DNA from: Calditrichia bacterium
Lineage (GTDB): Bacteria; Calditrichota; Calditrichia; Calditrichales; J004
DNA length: 64,000 nucleotides
Reading direction: 5' to 3'
Assembly (NCBI GenBank): GCA_020635035.1
Contig: JACKAO010000004.1
Location: 300,000 to 363,999 of the forward strand
A program made the position numbers and the translations under genes. How positions within the stretch are numbered: position 1 is the stretch's first letter; each line of letters opens with the position of its first letter. Below, one piece after another: positions 1 to 7,949 of the stretch. The notes beneath the pieces are model-generated. The model did no database searches. It was not told the DNA's origin and saw nothing but the letters and a program-made list of their open reading frames with translations.

Positions 1-1
1 C

Positions 2-559
2 TTTGCAGCCAAATCTAATGCTGAACAACTTATTCCAGGAGACGGAGTCAGACTTACCTTTTATAATATCTCTCAGGAAATAACAGGTGATTATTTCATA
101 GACGAAAATGGTATAATACAATTTCCATATATCGGATTTATAAATACCAAAGACAAAGATTATCGGGTTATTAAACAACAGGTTGAAGCAAAATATGATT
201 CATTATATCGTGGGGTTGAACTTATCATCGCCCCATTGTATAGAATCAGTGTTTTAGGTGAAGTAGGAAATCCGGGAGTTTATTTTACGACTGGTGTAGA
301 AAAAGTGCTGGATGTAATTGCGATGGCAGGCGGTGAAACGGAAGATTCAGATCTTAACGAAGTTTTGATAAACAGGAATGGTGAAATTATTGTATTTGAT
401 GCTGAAGAAAGTTTTGAAAATGAAGTCAATGATTTCTATTTGAAATCCGGAGACAGAGTTTTTGTAACCCGTAAATGGTGGGTAACAGGACAAAACACAA
501 CATTTTTATTTACAGCCGCAGGGTTAATTGTAACCATTTATGCTGTATTAAGCCGATAG
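2..559 (+). CDS. Polysaccharide export outer-membrane protein, Wza-like (5' end outside window)
   Basis: The reading frame is open from base 2, so the gene begins upstream of the window; only about 185 C-terminal residues are seen. The visible part starts in a Poly_export domain (LIPGDGVRLTFYNISQEI, then a DENGIIQFPYIG strand pair) followed by an SLBB-type domain (VLGEVGNPGVYFTTGVEKVL). It ends with a hydrophobic helix (TTFLFTAAGLIVTIYAVL), as expected for the amphipathic helix forming the outer-membrane pore in Wza-type proteins. It should export capsular or exopolysaccharide across the outer membrane. The Wzc-like kinase starts 22 bases downstream, the usual Wza-Wzc order, so both are probably one transcript. 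Confidence 0.88.
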   Translation, partial: FAAKSNAEQLIPGDGVRLTFYNISQEITGDYFIDENGIIQFPYIGFINTKDKDYRVIKQQVEAKYDSLYRGVELIIAPLYRISVLGEVGNPGVYFTTGVEKVLDVIAMAGGETEDSDLNEVLINRNGEIIVFDAEESFENEVNDFYLKSGDRVFVTRKWWVTGQNTTFLFTAAGLIVTIYAVLSR

Positions 560-581
560 ATTGAGAAAATTGGAAGTTTAA

Positions 582-3053
582 ATGGAAAAACAGCTCGATT
601 TTAATTTAAATGATATCATAAATACAATAAATCGCAGGAAGATAGTCTTGATTTCTTTTGTTGCGGTTATTGTATTATTTACAGGTATTTATAGTTTTTT
701 GGTTGATCCTTTATATGAGTCATCTGTGGTTTTGAAAAAAGAAAGACTTTATAACGATCGAAATCCGGATACTTTTAATCAGATGATAGTATTTCAATCT
801 TCAGATGAAATTGAAAATGAAATAGAAACTGTAAAATCCAGAACAGTCCTCGAAAGTGTAATTAATGATTTTGCTCTGTTTTTTAATATCCAGGAACTTG
901 ATTTAAAAAACACAGATATTCAATTGAAAGACATTGGATTATTTGAATATGAAACATATCTTGATTACAAAATATCTAACATTGATGGTAGGTATCCAAA
1001 GTTTTCAGCTTTTAATATTAGTCAATATGCAGAACCAGGTAGTTTTTATTTAAAAATTGGTGAAAACAAAGAGTTGACTATATATGATGCAACCAATGAT
1101 TCAAAAGTATTCACTCAGCCTTTTTATCAAAAATGGAAAGCAGAATTCAGAGGAATAAAGTTTACAATCGATTGGAAAGGTGCTATTGCAGGAGATAAAT
1201 TATACTTTGATATTATTCGTCTTCAGAAAGCGCAAAAAAACTTAAGTGAGAACATATCTGTTGCTAGAATTGGAGCAACAAATCTTTTTAAGATATCCTA
1301 TCGTTCAAAATCTCCTATAAATGCCCAGAAAATAGTTAATTCTATAGCAGAAAATTTTCGTTCAAGCAGACTGAATCAAAAGAAACAATCCATACAATAT
1401 TCCTATAAATTTGTAGATCAGCAATTGCAAGATATATCTGTAAAATTAGATAGTGCTGAAACACGTTTAAGTAGTTTTAAAAGCAAGAATAAGATTATTA
1501 ATATCGATGAGACATCGAATGAAGTTGTGAAGTTTCTAAGTCAATTGGAAACAGAAAAAATAAAAGCTGAACTGGAGTTAACAGAGTATCAGAATAAAGT
1601 TTCTGAAATGAAAGGAGAATTGAAGAAACAAGGATATTTTGACCAAACCTACCTCAATCCAAGCAGAACAGGAGATTCAAGAACTCCGTTTGCAGCTCTT
1701 CTTGAACAACTCTCTGATCTTGAAATTGAAAAGCTTCAGTTACTTCAACGCAGAAAAGAAACTCATCCTGATATAGTTTCGATTAACGAGCAAATCAATC
1801 AAATACAAAATAAGTTAACTGAATACAATCAAAATACGATCACATCATATTCTATAATAATAAATTCTTTAAAGAAAAAAAGGAATGATCTTAACAGCCT
1901 TATTGATAAATATGCTGCCAGAATTGGTAACTTACCTGCTCAGGAGAGTACTTTACTTAACCTTATGCGGGAAAAGGATGTATATGACAAAATGTTTCAA
2001 TTACTTCTTGACAAACGTGAAGAATTACGGATGGCAGAGTTATCTAAAATTCAGGACATTGTTGTTGTAGAGTCAGCTTCTTTGCCAATTGAACCTGTTT
2101 CTCCTAAGAAGAAACTAAATATAATGCTTGCAATGATACTCGGATCAGTTCTTGGCATGATAACAATTTTCTTTCAGGAGGTCTTTGATAAGAAAATTAA
2201 TAATGTTGATAGTTTATCCAACTCCTACTCTCTGCCGGTTCTGGCTATGATCCCAAGATATGAAACTGGTTTATTCGAACAACTAGATAATTCAAATAAT
2301 ATCAAGAATAAACTGGTAACCCTTATGGATGACAAGCATGAGTTTTTGGAATCATATCGTTTATTAAGAACTCAGGTGTTTAATATTTCGAAAAATATCA
2401 AAAAAAATATTTTTATTTTTACCAGTTCGGATGAAAATACCGGTAAAACAACCATTGTGGCGAATTTAGGAGTTAGCCTGACGCGAAGTGGAAAAAGTGT
2501 TTTATTAATAGATTGTGATTTAAAAAAAGCAGGTCTTTCCAGATTGTTTTCAGTTCCTGCAGACCATTATTCAATATATAACTACCTGACCGATAATAGA
2601 AGCACCCCAGTTCTTTTTAAACCAATGAAGAACATGGATAAAAAGTTCAATCTTTCTTTGCTGGCAGCTTCGGATTCATACATAGAAGATTCAAGTGAAT
2701 TGTTAGAAAATGAAAAAATGACAACGCTTTTGCAGTATGCCGCAAATAAATTTGATTATGTTTTAATAGATACTGCACCAGTTACCCAAGTAGTGGATAC
2801 TCTTATTCTCAGTAAGTACATACCTAATGTTTTCTTTATTGTTAAACCCAAACATTCATTTAAAGATGGAATTAAATATGCCTTTGATGTTTTCAAAGAA
2901 TCATCTATTAATGTAAATGGGTTTATTATCAACGCATATGATGCCAAGAGTTCGTCATATTACTATAAATATGGTTATGGTTATGGATATGGGTATGGCA
3001 AAGAAAATGGTAAAGCAAAGAGTAAAGGGATTTTTAATGGCAAACTTAACTAA
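582..3053 (+). CDS. Wzc-like polysaccharide co-polymerase with BY-type tyrosine kinase domain
   Basis: An 823-residue inner-membrane protein controlling polysaccharide chain length and export. It has a Wzz domain with a first membrane helix near residues 20-40, a long periplasmic coiled-coil region (about 270-470), a second helix near 510-530, then a cytoplasmic bacterial tyrosine kinase. The Walker A region is SSDENTGKTT (about 615-624): the GKT core is kept but the usual PGEG is ENTG. Walker A' is LLIDCDLKKAGL and Walker B is FDYVLIDTAP (about 724). The C-terminus carries a tyrosine cluster (eight Tyr, alternating Tyr-Gly) that is the expected autophosphorylation tail. The stop overlaps the start of the next gene by 17 bases, implying coupled translation. 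Confidence 0.92.
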   Translation: MEKQLDFNLNDIINTINRRKIVLISFVAVIVLFTGIYSFLVDPLYESSVVLKKERLYNDRNPDTFNQMIVFQSSDEIENEIETVKSRTVLESVINDFALFFNIQELDLKNTDIQLKDIGLFEYETYLDYKISNIDGRYPKFSAFNISQYAEPGSFYLKIGENKELTIYDATNDSKVFTQPFYQKWKAEFRGIKFTIDWKGAIAGDKLYFDIIRLQKAQKNLSENISVARIGATNLFKISYRSKSPINAQKIVNSIAENFRSSRLNQKKQSIQYSYKFVDQQLQDISVKLDSAETRLSSFKSKNKIINIDETSNEVVKFLSQLETEKIKAELELTEYQNKVSEMKGELKKQGYFDQTYLNPSRTGDSRTPFAALLEQLSDLEIEKLQLLQRRKETHPDIVSINEQINQIQNKLTEYNQNTITSYSIIINSLKKKRNDLNSLIDKYAARIGNLPAQESTLLNLMREKDVYDKMFQLLLDKREELRMAELSKIQDIVVVESASLPIEPVSPKKKLNIMLAMILGSVLGMITIFFQEVFDKKINNVDSLSNSYSLPVLAMIPRYETGLFEQLDNSNNIKNKLVTLMDDKHEFLESYRLLRTQVFNISKNIKKNIFIFTSSDENTGKTTIVANLGVSLTRSGKSVLLIDCDLKKAGLSRLFSVPADHYSIYNYLTDNRSTPVLFKPMKNMDKKFNLSLLAASDSYIEDSSELLENEKMTTLLQYAANKFDYVLIDTAPVTQVVDTLILSKYIPNVFFIVKPKHSFKDGIKYAFDVFKESSINVNGFIINAYDAKSSSYYYKYGYGYGYGYGKENGKAKSKGIFNGKLN

Positions 3054-4305
3054 CAATAAGTTTAAAAATATTTATAAAAGATATTTTATTAAAGAAGCGC
3101 AAAAATCTCTTGAATGGTTTTCAAAAAAGGAATTTTACTATCGGGTTGATCTGGAAGTTAAGAGAAGCTATAGAACCGGCTCATCTTTAACCCTGGCACG
3201 AATTGAGTTTTTAGATCTCTTAACATCAAAGCTTAGTGAAATAAATAAGATTCAGGAAACAATTGATTTTATTGCCAGAAATGTAAGAGAGTGTGATATA
3301 AAATCATGCACAGAATCAAGGGTGATAGAAATTATATTACTTGATACTTCAATAGATGGAGCAAAACAGTTTGCTCAAAAGATGAAAACACTTTTAAAGG
3401 ATTTCTTTTTTGATGAATTTAATTTCTCAAGAAACCTGGTAAACGACGGTGTTAAAATTCAGTTATATCCTTTGAATCAAATTCCGGATGACAAAGATAA
3501 AAATTCATCTGAAACTGTCGTTACAAATAAACCAGTAAATGATTCATCAAATGTCTATGAAAATATGCTTGATGATGAATTGAATGGTATTGAATATAAT
3601 GGTTCTGCATTAGCAGTTTCCTATTACATACCGGATAATCTTATTTACAAAGATATTTACACGTACTTATTTCATTTTTTTAAGAGAATAATTGATATTC
3701 TTGGTGCGCTAACAGGTATAATATTATTCTCACCAATAATGTTCCTTATTGCAGTACTTATAAAACTTGAATCAAAAGGTCCCATAATATTTCGGCAAAA
3801 GCGAATTGGCTACAAAGGAAAAGAATTTACGTTCTTTAAATTCAGATCAATGTCTAACAATAATGATCCAAAAATACATCAACAATATGTTGCTCAATTA
3901 ATAGATGGTAATCATGAAAATCTGAACCAGGGAGATGACACTAAGCCTGTTTATAAAATTACTGCTGATCCGCGTGTTACAAAAATCGGCAAGATACTTC
4001 GTGTAACAAGCCTTGATGAGTTACCCCAATTTTTTAATGTCCTTTTAGGTAACATGAGTCTTGTTGGGCCCAGACCCCCTATAGGATATGAGCTGGAGCA
4101 TTATCAGAGCTGGCATTTAAGACGGGTTTTAGAAGTAAAACCAGGTATTACTGGTATTTGGCAGGTTCATGGCCGTAGTCTGACTACTTTTGATGAAATG
4201 GTCAGAATGGATCTGTTTTATGTTAAAAATCAAAGTGTATTTCTAGATATTAAAATCATCATAAAAACAATCACTGCTGTTATTAATTTCAGGGGTGCTT
4301 ACTAG
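3037..4305 (+). CDS. Phosphoglycosyl transferase (undecaprenyl-phosphate sugar transferase) with degenerate GGDEF-like N-domain
   Basis: Initiating enzyme that moves a sugar-1-phosphate onto undecaprenyl phosphate. The C-terminal ~190 residues are a classic bacterial sugar transferase (PF02397-type): membrane helix after KRIIDILGAL, then FRQKRIGYKGKEFTFFKFRSM, the catalytic SLDELPQFFNVL, LVGPRPP, and KPGITGIWQVHGR. The N-terminal part (about residues 28-130 of 422) is not the usual four-helix WbaP/WcaJ region; it resembles a diguanylate cyclase fold (RVDLEVKRSYRTGSSLTLARIEFLD ... VRECD ... IEIILLDTSIDGAKQFAQKM) in which the GGDEF loop is lost. The start at 3037 was chosen because earlier in-frame ATGs lie deep inside the kinase gene; it overlaps wzc by 17 bases. 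The fold assignment of the N-domain is inferred from pattern only. Confidence 0.88.
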   Translation: MANLTNNKFKNIYKRYFIKEAQKSLEWFSKKEFYYRVDLEVKRSYRTGSSLTLARIEFLDLLTSKLSEINKIQETIDFIARNVRECDIKSCTESRVIEIILLDTSIDGAKQFAQKMKTLLKDFFFDEFNFSRNLVNDGVKIQLYPLNQIPDDKDKNSSETVVTNKPVNDSSNVYENMLDDELNGIEYNGSALAVSYYIPDNLIYKDIYTYLFHFFKRIIDILGALTGIILFSPIMFLIAVLIKLESKGPIIFRQKRIGYKGKEFTFFKFRSMSNNNDPKIHQQYVAQLIDGNHENLNQGDDTKPVYKITADPRVTKIGKILRVTSLDELPQFFNVLLGNMSLVGPRPPIGYELEHYQSWHLRRVLEVKPGITGIWQVHGRSLTTFDEMVRMDLFYVKNQSVFLDIKIIIKTITAVINFRGAY

Positions 4306-4332
4306 CAGGCAAAATTCAGGGAAGGAAAATCA

Positions 4333-5340
4333 ATGATTAATGTTGGTGTTATTGGTGTTGGCTATTGGGGGCCAAACATTATACGTAATTTTTATGCTCA
4401 CCCTAAAACTAATGTTGTTAAATGTTCTGATTTGAGAGATGAGCGTCTGGCATATGTGAAAAAAACATATCCGGTTATAGAAACTACCAAAGATGCAAAT
4501 GATGTAATTAACGATCCACGAATTGATTTAATCGCAATTATTACTCCGGTTTATACCCACTATGAATTGGCTAAAAGGTGTTTAGAAGCAGGAAAGCATG
4601 TTCTTATTGAAAAGCCTATGACCAGTAATAGTGCCGATAGTGAAAGGTTAATTGAATTAGCAAAAAGTAAAAATCTACAAATATTTGTAGACCATACTTT
4701 TGTGTTTACGGGTGCTGTTGCAAAAATAAAGGAAACTATAAGCAGCGGTGAACTCGGTGATTTGTTTTATTTTGACTCCGTCAGGGTGAATTTAGGATTA
4801 TTTCAACATGATATTAACGTGTTGTGGGATTTGGCACCACATGATATTTCCATAATGCAGACACTGTTGAATTTAAAACCGGAAAGTGTTGTTGCTACGG
4901 GATCGGACCATCTTAAAAATGGTATAGAAAATATTGCCTATTTATCTGTTTATTATCCGGATAATGTTATCGGTCATATCCATGCTAATTGGTTGTCGCC
5001 CGTAAAAGTAAGGCAAACTCTTATAGCCGGTACTAAGAAAATGATTGTATGGGATGATATTGAACCAACAGAAAAAATTCGTATTTATGACAAAGGAATT
5101 GATGTTATTGAGACAGCCAATCAGGTATATGATATGCTAATACAATACAGAACAGGGGATATGTATTGTCCCAAAATTAATTCGGCAGAAGCCTTAACTG
5201 TTGAAGTCGATAATATTGTTGCATGTCTTGAAGAAAATCAAAAAAGTTTAGCAAATGGTGAAGATGGTTTAATGGTAGTAAAAATTTTAGAAGCAGCTGA
5301 AAAGTCCCTTAAAAATCGTGGCCAAGAGGTAAAAATATGA
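4333..5340 (+). CDS. Gfo/Idh/MocA-family sugar dehydrogenase (WlbA/WbpB-like)
   Basis: A 335-residue NAD-dependent oxidoreductase. It has the N-terminal Rossmann motif GVGYWGPNIIRNF, the family EKPM motif, and the catalytic-region WDLAPHDISIMQTLLN with its histidine. It sits directly before an acetyltransferase (4-base overlap) and an aminotransferase, the same trio as WlbA-WlbB-WlbC (Bordetella) and WbpB-WbpD-WbpE (Pseudomonas), which oxidise C3 of UDP-GlcNAcA and then aminate and acetylate it. This makes a 2,3-diacetamido-2,3-dideoxy-uronic acid a likely product. The UDP-GlcNAc 6-dehydrogenase and any 2-epimerase are not in the window. Other 3-keto-sugar substrates cannot be excluded. Confidence 0.87.
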   Translation: MINVGVIGVGYWGPNIIRNFYAHPKTNVVKCSDLRDERLAYVKKTYPVIETTKDANDVINDPRIDLIAIITPVYTHYELAKRCLEAGKHVLIEKPMTSNSADSERLIELAKSKNLQIFVDHTFVFTGAVAKIKETISSGELGDLFYFDSVRVNLGLFQHDINVLWDLAPHDISIMQTLLNLKPESVVATGSDHLKNGIENIAYLSVYYPDNVIGHIHANWLSPVKVRQTLIAGTKKMIVWDDIEPTEKIRIYDKGIDVIETANQVYDMLIQYRTGDMYCPKINSAEALTVEVDNIVACLEENQKSLANGEDGLMVVKILEAAEKSLKNRGQEVKI

Positions 5341-5810
5341 AATATGTAAGCATTGCAGATGATGTAAAACTTGGTAACAATGTTAAGATTTACAATTTTG
5401 TGAATCTATATGGCTGTGAAATCGGAGATGAAACGAAAATCGGAACATTTGTTGAAATCCAAAAAGGTGTAAAAATAGGAAAGAATTGTAAGGTATCGAG
5501 TCATTCATTTTTATGTGAAGGTGTAACTGTAGAAGACAATGTTTTTATAGGTCATAACGTTACATTCATTAATGATATGTACCCAAGGGCAACAAATGAT
5601 GATGGTGCACTGCAGACAGAAGATGATTGGGAATGCATTGAAACGTTTGTCAAAAAGGGTGTTTCAATTGGTTCGAGTGCCACAATACTTGCTGGAATTA
5701 CAATAAATGAGGGTGCAATGATTGGTGCCGGAAGTGTTGTAACAAAAGATGTTCCTGCAAATACAATTGTTGCCGGTAATCCCGCAAGAATAATCAGAAA
5801 AGTTAAATAG
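5337..5810 (+). CDS. Left-handed beta-helix sugar N-acetyltransferase (WlbB/WbpD-like)
   Basis: A 157-residue protein built from hexapeptide repeats ([LIV]-G-x4 pattern throughout: IGDETKIGTFVEIQKGVKIG, VSIGSSATILAGITINEGAMIGAG) ending in VVTKDVPANTIVAGNPARII, the typical C-terminus of the nucleotide-sugar acetyltransferase family. The insertion FINDMYPRATND is characteristic of the WbpD/WlbB/FdtC group. It would transfer acetyl (or another acyl) to the 3-amino group made by the neighbouring aminotransferase. Its ATG overlaps the dehydrogenase stop by 4 bases (ATGA). Confidence 0.88.
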   Translation: MKYVSIADDVKLGNNVKIYNFVNLYGCEIGDETKIGTFVEIQKGVKIGKNCKVSSHSFLCEGVTVEDNVFIGHNVTFINDMYPRATNDDGALQTEDDWECIETFVKKGVSIGSSATILAGITINEGAMIGAGSVVTKDVPANTIVAGNPARIIRKVK

Positions 5811-5820
5811 GAATTAGAAC

Positions 5821-6930
5821 ATGAAAATACCATTTCTTGATTTAAAATCTCAATATTTAAGTATTAAAGATGATGTAAACCCAGCTATTCAGAATGTTTT
5901 AGATAACACAGCCTATGTCTTAGGTCCGGCTGTTAAAAATTTTGAAGATGAATTTGCATCAAAGCATCAAACAAAGCATTGTGTTGCAGTGAGTTCTGGA
6001 ACTGATGCAAACCATCTTGTATTATGGGCTTTGGATTTAGGGCCCGGAGATGAAGTAATAATACCTGCAAATACCTTCATTGCAACAGCCTGGGGAGCAA
6101 CACTATGCGGTGCTACTCCAGTTTTTGTCGATTGTGAGAAGGATAGTTATAATATTGATCCGCAAGCTGTTGAAAAAGCGATCACACCCAGAACAAAAGC
6201 AATAGTAGCTGTTCATTTATATGGCCAGCCTGCTGATATGGATCCATTAATTAGGATTGGAAAAAAACATAATATTCCGGTGGTTGAAGATGCCGCTCAG
6301 GCGCATAATGCTGAATACAAAGGTAAGAAAATCGGTGGACTTGGATTAGCAACATCTTTTAGCTTTTATCCGGGAAAAAACCTGGGTGCCTATGGTGAAG
6401 GTGGTGCAGTATTAACCAATGACGACACTATTGCCAATAAAGCTAAAAGTATGCGGGATCATGGGGCCCTTGAGAAATATAACCATGAAATATATGGCCA
6501 TAATTATAGAATGGAAGGTATTCAGGGAGCTGTTCTTGGAGTTAAACTTAAACATTTAGACTCATGGACGGACAACAGACGTCGCGTTGCCAATTTATAT
6601 AATTCTGAGTTGTCTCAAATTAAACAGATCAAAATTCCTCGTGAGATGGATTACGCTAAACATGTTTATCATTTATATGTTGTGCGGGTTGAAGAAGGCA
6701 AACGCGATCAATTGCGCGATTATCTGGCAGAAAAAGATATTGCAACAGGACTGCATTATCCTATTCCATTACACCTTCAAAAATGTTTCTCTTCTCTTGG
6801 GTATAAACAGGGAGATTTTCCTGTTAGTGAGAAATTAGCATCAACAGGTCTTTCATTGCCAATATATCCAGAGTTGACAGATGAGATGGTTTTATATGTC
6901 TGCAATGCCATTAAAAGCTTTTATCTGTAA
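5821..6930 (+). CDS. DegT/DnrJ/EryC1/StrS-family PLP aminotransferase (WlbC/WbpE-like)
   Basis: A 369-residue PLP-dependent sugar aminotransferase. The N-terminal IPFLDLKSQYLSI, the VSSGTDANHLVLWALDLGPG phosphate-binding region, VVEDAAQAHNAEYKG (Asp and Gln contact the cofactor) and SFYPGKNLGAYGEGG with the Schiff-base lysine are all present. The length is normal for the family. It lies 10 bases after the acetyltransferase and completes the dehydrogenase-acetyltransferase-aminotransferase set; it would aminate the 3-keto nucleotide sugar, probably using glutamate. Confidence 0.9.
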   Translation: MKIPFLDLKSQYLSIKDDVNPAIQNVLDNTAYVLGPAVKNFEDEFASKHQTKHCVAVSSGTDANHLVLWALDLGPGDEVIIPANTFIATAWGATLCGATPVFVDCEKDSYNIDPQAVEKAITPRTKAIVAVHLYGQPADMDPLIRIGKKHNIPVVEDAAQAHNAEYKGKKIGGLGLATSFSFYPGKNLGAYGEGGAVLTNDDTIANKAKSMRDHGALEKYNHEIYGHNYRMEGIQGAVLGVKLKHLDSWTDNRRRVANLYNSELSQIKQIKIPREMDYAKHVYHLYVVRVEEGKRDQLRDYLAEKDIATGLHYPIPLHLQKCFSSLGYKQGDFPVSEKLASTGLSLPIYPELTDEMVLYVCNAIKSFYL

Positions 6931-6947
6931 CAGGTTGTGGTTATAAG

Positions 6948-7868
6948 TTGATAAACAAAATCTTCTATCTGATTAAACCTGTTATTCCGCGTGTTGTGCA
7001 GATTTGGCTTAGGCGAATTTTAATTTCATATAAAAGGCAAAAATATGATGACATCTGGCCAATTGATTTTAACTCAGCAAAAAAACCTGCAGGTTGGAAA
7101 GGGTGGCCAGAAAATAAAGATTTCGCAATAGTTTTAACACATGATGTAGAGTTACAAAAAGGACATGATGTAAGTGTTAAATTAATGCGGATCGAAAAAG
7201 AATTAGGCTTTAAGTCTTCTTTTAATTTTGTACCGGAGAGATATATTGTTTCAGAAAAAGTGAGATCGGAGCTCTGTGAGAACGGCTTCGAAGTTGGAGT
7301 ACACGGTTTAAATCATGATGGCAAACTCTTTTCCTCCAGGGAAGAATTTGATAAGAGAGCTTTAAAAATAAATAAATATATCAAGGACTGGAACGCGAAA
7401 GGTTTCCGGGCACCTGCAATGCACCATAACCTTGAATGGATTTCAGAATTAGATATAAAATACGATTTATCAACATTTGATACCGATCCCTTTGAACCGC
7501 AATCAGATGGCGTTGGGACAATATTTCCATTTTATTATAAAAGTCAGATAACGGGTCGGGAATATCTTGAGATGCCTTATACCCTACCGCAGGATTTTAC
7601 AACTTTTGTATTAATAGGTGAGAAATCTGCTGATATTTGGGTTAAAAAACTTGAGTGGTTAGTTGCGAATAACGCCATGGTTTTGGTAAATGTGCATCCG
7701 GATTATATCTGTTTTGAAGGTGATAAGAAAGGTGTAGAGCAATTTCCTGTTAAGATATATATTGATTTTCTTCGATATGTTAAAAACAATTATAAAGATA
7801 AATACTGGAATCCGTTACCGGATGAATTAGCAGAATTTTGGAAAGAGAATTTTAATAATAAGAATTAA
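6948..7868 (+). CDS. Polysaccharide-deacetylase (NodB-fold) family protein
   Basis: A 306-residue protein with NodB-like motifs: IVLTHDVELQKGHD (metal-binding motif 1, THDVE instead of TFDDG), GVHGLNHDG (motif 2, His-x3-His) and FRAPAMHHN (motif 3). The family removes acetyl groups from sugars; the THDV variant is common in proteins coded within capsule and O-antigen loci, often of unproved activity. The start is a TTG at 6948, 17 bases after the aminotransferase stop; there is no in-frame ATG before the conserved part except much further in. No signal peptide is evident, so it probably acts in the cytoplasm or on the lipid-linked unit. Confidence 0.78.
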   Translation: MINKIFYLIKPVIPRVVQIWLRRILISYKRQKYDDIWPIDFNSAKKPAGWKGWPENKDFAIVLTHDVELQKGHDVSVKLMRIEKELGFKSSFNFVPERYIVSEKVRSELCENGFEVGVHGLNHDGKLFSSREEFDKRALKINKYIKDWNAKGFRAPAMHHNLEWISELDIKYDLSTFDTDPFEPQSDGVGTIFPFYYKSQITGREYLEMPYTLPQDFTTFVLIGEKSADIWVKKLEWLVANNAMVLVNVHPDYICFEGDKKGVEQFPVKIYIDFLRYVKNNYKDKYWNPLPDELAEFWKENFNNKN

Positions 7869-7873
7869 CTATT

Positions 7874-7930
7874 TATTCGCACCAAATCAAAAACATGATA
7901 TATCAAAGCATATGCAGTTCTTGGCGAATA
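7874..7930. repeat. Compound inverted-repeat element in the gap between deacetylase and GT4 genes
   Basis: The 81-base gap contains an imperfect long dyad: TATTCGCACCAA at 7874-7885 pairs with TTGGCGAATA at 7921-7930 (one bulged base). Its 35-base loop contains two perfect palindromes, TGATATATCA (7896-7905) and GCATATGC (7908-7915). Five T bases follow the right arm (7930-7935 region), so on the + strand the outer stem resembles a weak intrinsic terminator or attenuator. The function is unknown; it lies inside an otherwise continuous operon. Confidence 0.45.
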
Positions 7931-7949
7931 TTTTTAAAGGTTTCTATAA

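Noticed and set aside
2917..3036. Extended N-terminus of the sugar transferase starting at 2917
   Set aside because: This stretch lies entirely inside the kinase gene in another frame and encodes a Met/Val-rich low-complexity sequence that is the shadow of the Tyr-Gly tail.
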